DNA of 64,000 nucleotides, taken from assembly GCA_020638905.1 (NCBI GenBank), contig JACKHP010000024.1:1-64000 (forward strand), given 5' to 3'. Position numbers and translations under genes: made by a program. This stretch comes from Planctomycetota bacterium (GTDB taxonomy: Bacteria; Planctomycetota; B15-G4). A model generated the notes under the pieces. The model did not search any database. It was not told the origin of the DNA and saw only the letters and a list, made by a program, of their open reading frames with translations. Shown one piece after another: positions 59,855 to 64,000 of this stretch (position 1 is its first letter; every line of letters starts with the position of its first letter).

Positions 59855-62800
59855 CTAGCGTCGCACGAACCGCAACCTCCCGCGTTCGGCCTCGTCGATG
59901 CGGCGCGCGGCGTCGAGCAGCTCGGCGTGCTCCGCGGCGGGGATCGAGATCGGCGGGACGAACAGGTCGCGGCGCAGGTGCAGCACACCGTCGTCGTCGC
60001 GCTCGATCGCGAGCTCGTAGCGCGCACCGGCCTCCTCGACGTGCAGGCCGTGGGGCAGCTCGACGGGCTCGAGCTCGGGCGGCACGTGCACGTCGGCGGT
60101 GAAGCGCTGCACCGCCAGCCAGCTCGACGGGAAGAAGAACGGCAGCCGACGCTCGCCCTCGCCCGCCAGCGTGCCCGCCAGTTCGAGCGCGGGGAACGGC
60201 AGCGGCGTCACGAGCTGCCCGTCGTCCACGTCGAGGAAGCGGTCGATGCGGCCCGTGAGCTCGGCCGACAGCGGACGTTCGTCGTCGAGTCCGACGAGCT
60301 GCACGTCGCTGACCGAGATGCCGGGCAGGATCTGTCCCGCGATCTGGTTGCCGGCCAGGGTGAGCATGGCCTTCGGCACCTCACCGACCTGCTCCTTGAA
60401 CAGGTGCCCGGGACCACCGGTGAGCGCCGCCGTGGCGCGCACGTCGGCCCCACCGTCGGCGTCGAGCACGAGGTCGAAGTGCAGCACGAGGCCGGGACGC
60501 TCGTCGGGCGCGACGTCGGGCAGAGCCGTGCGCTCGCCGCCGTCGCGGGTCACAGAGAACGCCTCGGCGCGCGGTGCGTCCTGCTTCCAGACGCCGTAGG
60601 GCATGGTGCGCGACGAGAGGTCGCACAGCACCGACGGACCGTCGCGCGGTTCCACGCGCACGAGCAGGTCGCCCTGCAGCCGGCTCGCCTCGGGGAACGC
60701 CGGGTCGGGATCGGAGTCGCCCTCGGGCGACACCCCGCGCGTCCAGACGAGCGCGTGCGGGACGTCGGCCGCCTGGAGCAGCGCCGCGTAGAGGAAGCAC
60801 GGGTTGCCCTCGCGCGCCAGGAGCGACGCGGTGGCCGACATCCCCCACTGCGGACTGCGCTGGTCGAGGGCGTCGCGCACGAAGTCGTGCAGCGCGCGCG
60901 CCCTCTCGAGGTCGCCCTCGACGCCGTCGGTCGCCTCGCGCGCCGCGTCGACGACCTCGGGCGTGACGGACGAGAGCGCCAGCGACTGGCGCCGCAGTCC
61001 TTCGAGGGACGCATCGATGTCGCGGTCGACGCCCAGCTCGACCCACGGCAGGAACCAGTCGCGCGGTGGCTGGAACGGCTCGGGCACCACGCGCGCGCGG
61101 TCGAGCGTCTCCCACACGTGGATCGTCCAGGCGCCCTCGTCGAACGTCTCGTGCGTGCCGTCGAAGTGCCCCTCGACGACGCGCAGCGGGAGCGACTTCG
61201 GCACCGCGATCACGTAGCGGCTGCGCAGGAACGGCTCGTCCTGGGACGCGAACGTCCAGCGCCCGGGACGCACCACACCGTCCCAGGGCGCGTTCCAGAT
61301 CGTGCGCGTGAGCGACTCGACGAAGTCGCCGGGCTCGAGCGACGGCATGACGTAGTCGCCGTCGACCTCGACCGGCTGGTGGACGGTCCCGTCGGCGTCG
61401 ATCACCTCGAGCTTCAGCACGTCGCCCTGGGGCTTCTGCGTGCCGAGCGTCTCGCAGCCCTGCAGGTCGCGCGCCTGGGCGATCTCGTGCGTGAGCGTGT
61501 CGACCACGCCGTTCTCGAGCACCACGACCACCGCCGCGTCGAGCAGCTTGACCACCGAGTCGACCTGCGCGCCGCCGTCGTAGGACGCCATGACGTCGTC
61601 GCGCGACACGTCGAAACGCTCGAAGAGCGCCCGCGCCAGGTCGGGCACGCCCGCGTCGGCCAGCCGATCGCGCACCATGCGCCAGCCGGGACTCACCGCG
61701 AGCGCGCGCTCGAGCATGGCCTTCTCGCCCGCCGCGTCGCCCTGGGCGCGCAGCACGTCGGCGGCCAGCGTCGGCGGCCACGACCAGCGCGGATGGCGCG
61801 CCATGACGCGCTCGATGACCGGCAGCGCCTCGTCGCCCCGGCCGAGGTCGGCCAGGAGCTGCGCGCGCTGCAGCGACTCGCCCGGGCGCCCCTCGCGCCA
61901 CTCGGACTCGGTGAGCAGCGCGAGCGCCTGCTCGGGACGCCCGAGAGCGCGGGCCGCGTCGGCCAGGCGGCCCAGCGAACCCGTCGTGGCGCCGGCCGAG
62001 CGCAGCGCGAGCACGCGTCGCTCGAACGCGCGCGATCGGCGTCCCACCTGGAAGTCGCGGGCGGCCAGCGCCTCGAGCACCCGCGGGCACTCGGGAGCGC
62101 GGGCGTAGGCCTCGCCGCGGGCCTCGTCGGCGGCGGCGTCCATGTCGAACGAGGCGTACAACTGGGCCGTCGCGAGCAGGCTGTCCACCTGCCGCGGGTG
62201 GGCCTCGGTGAGCTGCTGGAGCAGGTCGAGCGCCTCCTGCTCGCGGTCCTCCTTGCGCAGCAGGTCGGCCAGCTCGAGGCCCGCGTCGAGACGCTTGCCG
62301 TCGAGTTCGTGGGCCTGTTCGACGAGTGCGCGCCCCTTCGTCTTGCGCCACGTGTCCGGCAGGTCGTCGTCGCCTTCGGTGAACCGCGCCAGCCACATGA
62401 GCAGCCCGGGACTCGCCGCGATCGCGTCGATCGCCGCGCGCAGGTGGGCACGCCCGTCGGACGCACGGCCGTCGAGGCACAGCAGCACGCCCAGCAGCGC
62501 CTCGGCGTCGGGCGAGCGGTCGGTCTGCGCCTGCAGGTACTCGAGGCTGCCGTCGTTCACCGCGGGGACGATCGAGCTGCCGCCGAACGTGCCCGCCCCG
62601 AGCGGCGCGCTCGTGCTCGCCTCGCGCAGTCCCGGGTGCGGACGTCCGTCGGAGCCGAGCACGCGCACGCCGATCTGCAGACCGCTGTCGACGTGCAGGT
62701 GCAGGACGAGCCGGTTGCGTCCCTCGCGGAACACCACGCCGCGGTGCTGGACGCGACCGCGCCGCTGCGGCAGGACCTCGTCCTCGATCAGCGGCCCGTC

Positions 62801-63520
62801 GCCGTCGAGCGACCAGGCCCACACCGGCGGCGTGAGCGAGCTGCCCGAGAGCGAGCCGCCCACGTCGAACTCGAGGAAGCCCGGTCCCCCGCCCGCGACG
62901 TCGAACTCGGCCACCGCGAGCATCCAGCCGTGCCCGGGGAAGACCGACTCGGCGCCGCCGAACGAGGCCCACGTGGGACGCCGTGTGATCTCCTCGAAGC
63001 GCACGTCGCCCTCGGGTCCGCGCACCACGCGGGAAGGATCGAAGTCGGCCGTGATCAACGGGTCGCGGCCGGCGGCGCGCGGGTCGGCGCTCGGGAACAG
63101 CGGCCCGATCGTCCACCAGTGCGCCAGGAAGTCGGGGTACAGATCGTCGCCCAGCGACTCGGCCGGCGCGAAACGCGTGGCCACGTCGGCCGCGAACACG
63201 TCGAGCCGGCGCGCGGCGGCGGGCGACAGCTCGTCGGCCACGGTCTGCAGCGACGCGACGACGTCGGGCAGCGCGTCGGGACGCAGCAGCGTGCCGGCCC
63301 GGTCGGCGAGCAGCGTCAGGGTCGCGTCGACGAGCGGGTGCGTCGGTTCGTCGAGGATCATCGAGACCCAGCTCGCGACGAGCCGGTCGGCGTCGCCGCC
63401 GCGGTCGAGGGGATGGTCGAGCAGGAGCTGCGACCAGGTCTCGTCGTCGGTCTGCGCGTACAGCGCGAGCGGCAGCAGCAGCCACGCGGCCAGGGCGAAG
63501 ACGGTCTTGCGGGCGATCAC
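59855..63520 (-). CDS. Large exported DUF3857/transglutaminase-like protein with TPR repeats
   Basis: 1221 residues. Signal peptide TVFALAAWLLLPLALYAQ. Residues about 330-620 are TPR-like helices (EQEALDLLQQLTEAHPRQ, GDEALPVIERVMARHPRW). From about 650 is a DUF3857-type beta domain, then a transglutaminase-like core (ALHDFVRDALDQRSPQWG and REGNPCFLYAALLQAADVPHALV) with the Cys of GNPCF one residue out from the usual GxC spacing. The C-terminus is another beta region. Role unknown; relatives sit in the periplasm. It starts at GTG 63520 with GGAGG seven bases upstream and overlaps its neighbour by GTGA. Confidence 0.82.
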   Translation of the reverse strand: MIARKTVFALAAWLLLPLALYAQTDDETWSQLLLDHPLDRGGDADRLVASWVSMILDEPTHPLVDATLTLLADRAGTLLRPDALPDVVASLQTVADELSPAAARRLDVFAADVATRFAPAESLGDDLYPDFLAHWWTIGPLFPSADPRAAGRDPLITADFDPSRVVRGPEGDVRFEEITRRPTWASFGGAESVFPGHGWMLAVAEFDVAGGGPGFLEFDVGGSLSGSSLTPPVWAWSLDGDGPLIEDEVLPQRRGRVQHRGVVFREGRNRLVLHLHVDSGLQIGVRVLGSDGRPHPGLREASTSAPLGAGTFGGSSIVPAVNDGSLEYLQAQTDRSPDAEALLGVLLCLDGRASDGRAHLRAAIDAIAASPGLLMWLARFTEGDDDLPDTWRKTKGRALVEQAHELDGKRLDAGLELADLLRKEDREQEALDLLQQLTEAHPRQVDSLLATAQLYASFDMDAAADEARGEAYARAPECPRVLEALAARDFQVGRRSRAFERRVLALRSAGATTGSLGRLADAARALGRPEQALALLTESEWREGRPGESLQRAQLLADLGRGDEALPVIERVMARHPRWSWPPTLAADVLRAQGDAAGEKAMLERALAVSPGWRMVRDRLADAGVPDLARALFERFDVSRDDVMASYDGGAQVDSVVKLLDAAVVVVLENGVVDTLTHEIAQARDLQGCETLGTQKPQGDVLKLEVIDADGTVHQPVEVDGDYVMPSLEPGDFVESLTRTIWNAPWDGVVRPGRWTFASQDEPFLRSRYVIAVPKSLPLRVVEGHFDGTHETFDEGAWTIHVWETLDRARVVPEPFQPPRDWFLPWVELGVDRDIDASLEGLRRQSLALSSVTPEVVDAAREATDGVEGDLERARALHDFVRDALDQRSPQWGMSATASLLAREGNPCFLYAALLQAADVPHALVWTRGVSPEGDSDPDPAFPEASRLQGDLLVRVEPRDGPSVLCDLSSRTMPYGVWKQDAPRAEAFSVTRDGGERTALPDVAPDERPGLVLHFDLVLDADGGADVRATAALTGGPGHLFKEQVGEVPKAMLTLAGNQIAGQILPGISVSDVQLVGLDDERPLSAELTGRIDRFLDVDDGQLVTPLPFPALELAGTLAGEGERRLPFFFPSSWLAVQRFTADVHVPPELEPVELPHGLHVEEAGARYELAIERDDDGVLHLRRDLFVPPISIPAAEHAELLDAARRIDEAERGRLRFVRR

Positions 63521-64000
63521 AGCGAACCCTCCGCGCCGGCACCGGGGACGACGCGCACCGTCCGGCGTTCGGCCTGCTCGACCTGGTGCAGCGCGTCGCG
63601 GAAGTCGGCGTAGCGCTCGAGCGGCACGCGCCGCGTCTCGAGCGAGAAGCGGCGGCGCACGCGCACGCCGCCGTCGACGGGCTCGACCGTCTGGCGGTAG
63701 TCGAGCAGCCCCTCGGCCGAGACGTGGATCTCGGGCGGCGTCGACTGCAGGCTCGCCCCGGGCGGCAGCGTCCAGGTCACGTCGGTCTCCTGAGCGTAGG
63801 GACGGTCGAGCACGACGTCGTAGAGCCGGTCGACCGGCGGTTCGGCGGCCAGCGACGAGATGCCGAGGTCGTCGAAGCCCACGCGCAGCGAGCGCAGCCG
63901 GCCCTCGGACGTCCACAGGTTCTTGGCCGCGAAGCGCGCGTCGAGCGTGGCCGGCTCGGTGATGTCCTCGAGGTCGGACGTCGCGATGCTCTCGACCGTG
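63517..64000 (-). CDS. C-terminal part of another DUF3857-type protein
   Basis: At least 160 residues are visible and the frame is open to the right edge, so the start is outside the window. The sequence (DLEDITEPATLDARFAAKN, VTWTLPPGASLQSTPPE, VRRRFSLETRRVPLERY) is the closing beta region of DUF3857/transglutaminase proteins; YADFRDALHQVEQAE is the usual last helix. The homologous end of the downstream protein suggests tandem duplication. Overlap GTGA means the pair is translated together. Confidence 0.8.
   Translation of the reverse strand, partial: TVESIATSDLEDITEPATLDARFAAKNLWTSEGRLRSLRVGFDDLGISSLAAEPPVDRLYDVVLDRPYAQETDVTWTLPPGASLQSTPPEIHVSAEGLLDYRQTVEPVDGGVRVRRRFSLETRRVPLERYADFRDALHQVEQAERRTVRVVPGAGAEGSL

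Overview
The window reads as a piece of a very GC-rich (about 70% or more by eye) chromosome from a member of the Planctomycetota. This rests on family content. There are two DUF1080 (3-keto-disaccharide hydrolase) proteins, a planctomycete-type cytochrome c behind a DUF2231 membrane domain, and a PVC-type propeller/HEAT/cytochrome c protein. There are also a DUF4953-type metzincin, sulfatase-like lipoproteins, a kelch protein and a large collagen/GGxxN/S74 fibre protein. No rRNA, tRNA, CRISPR array, integrase or insertion sequence was seen, and most of the window looks like ordinary chromosomal accessory and housekeeping content.

Layout. 1-3.3 kb: a YbbA/YbbP-type ABC transporter divergent from a TesA-like SGNH esterase lipoprotein, then a sulfatase-like lipoprotein. 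3.3-10.7 kb: two secreted alpha/beta hydrolases, a beta-lactamase-fold protein that has lost catalytic residues, and a second sulfatase whose first third is shattered by indels. 10.7-16.2 kb: two methyltransferases, a secreted protein of unknown function and an erythromycin-esterase-like protein with an altered active site. 16.2-21.8 kb: an AT-richer island, a rhamnogalacturonan-lyase-like (PcRGLX/YetA) protein, a lipoprotein, SppA and a cytochrome b562-like protein. 21.8-25.4 kb: a three-gene xanthine-dehydrogenase-type operon. 25.5-32.1 kb: a secreted unknown, PrmA, NagB coupled to an Asp-box propeller protein, and a lipoprotein. 32.3-35.4 kb: a P-loop sulfotransferase-like protein, a class IV aminotransferase, a WYL regulator and YigZ. 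35.5-49.1 kb: a giant metzincin and a block of DUF1080, propeller and c-type cytochrome proteins that looks like an envelope carbohydrate-oxidation module. 49.3-57.4 kb: a kelch protein, an AlkD-like protein with a histone-H1-like tail, a LOG protein, the collagen/S74 fibre, a beta-barrel protein with an (Ala-Ser)n stretch and a Cys-rich exported protein. 57.4-64 kb: an M14 carboxypeptidase, an intergenic region with two large hairpins, and two DUF3857/transglutaminase-type proteins, the last one cut by the window end.

Gene expression signals are unusually readable. Many genes overlap by four bases (ATGA or GTGA), which suggests translational coupling. Four monocistronic or operon-first genes start 6 to 8 bases after the sequence GCTACCAT or GCTACGAT, which suggests leaderless transcription from a TANNNT -10 box. 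Other genes have conventional leaders with GGAG-type ribosome binding sites. Gene ends often carry long perfect GC hairpins with little or no U tract.

Most notable: the shared leaderless promoter motif; three proteins with abnormal or damaged catalytic regions (serine hydrolase, erythromycin-esterase-like, frameshifted sulfatase); the AlkD/histone-H1-like fusion built from a CCGAAG hexamer that also expands in two other genes; the S74 self-cleaving fibre with a collagen stalk; and a Cys knuckle inserted just before a metzincin active site.
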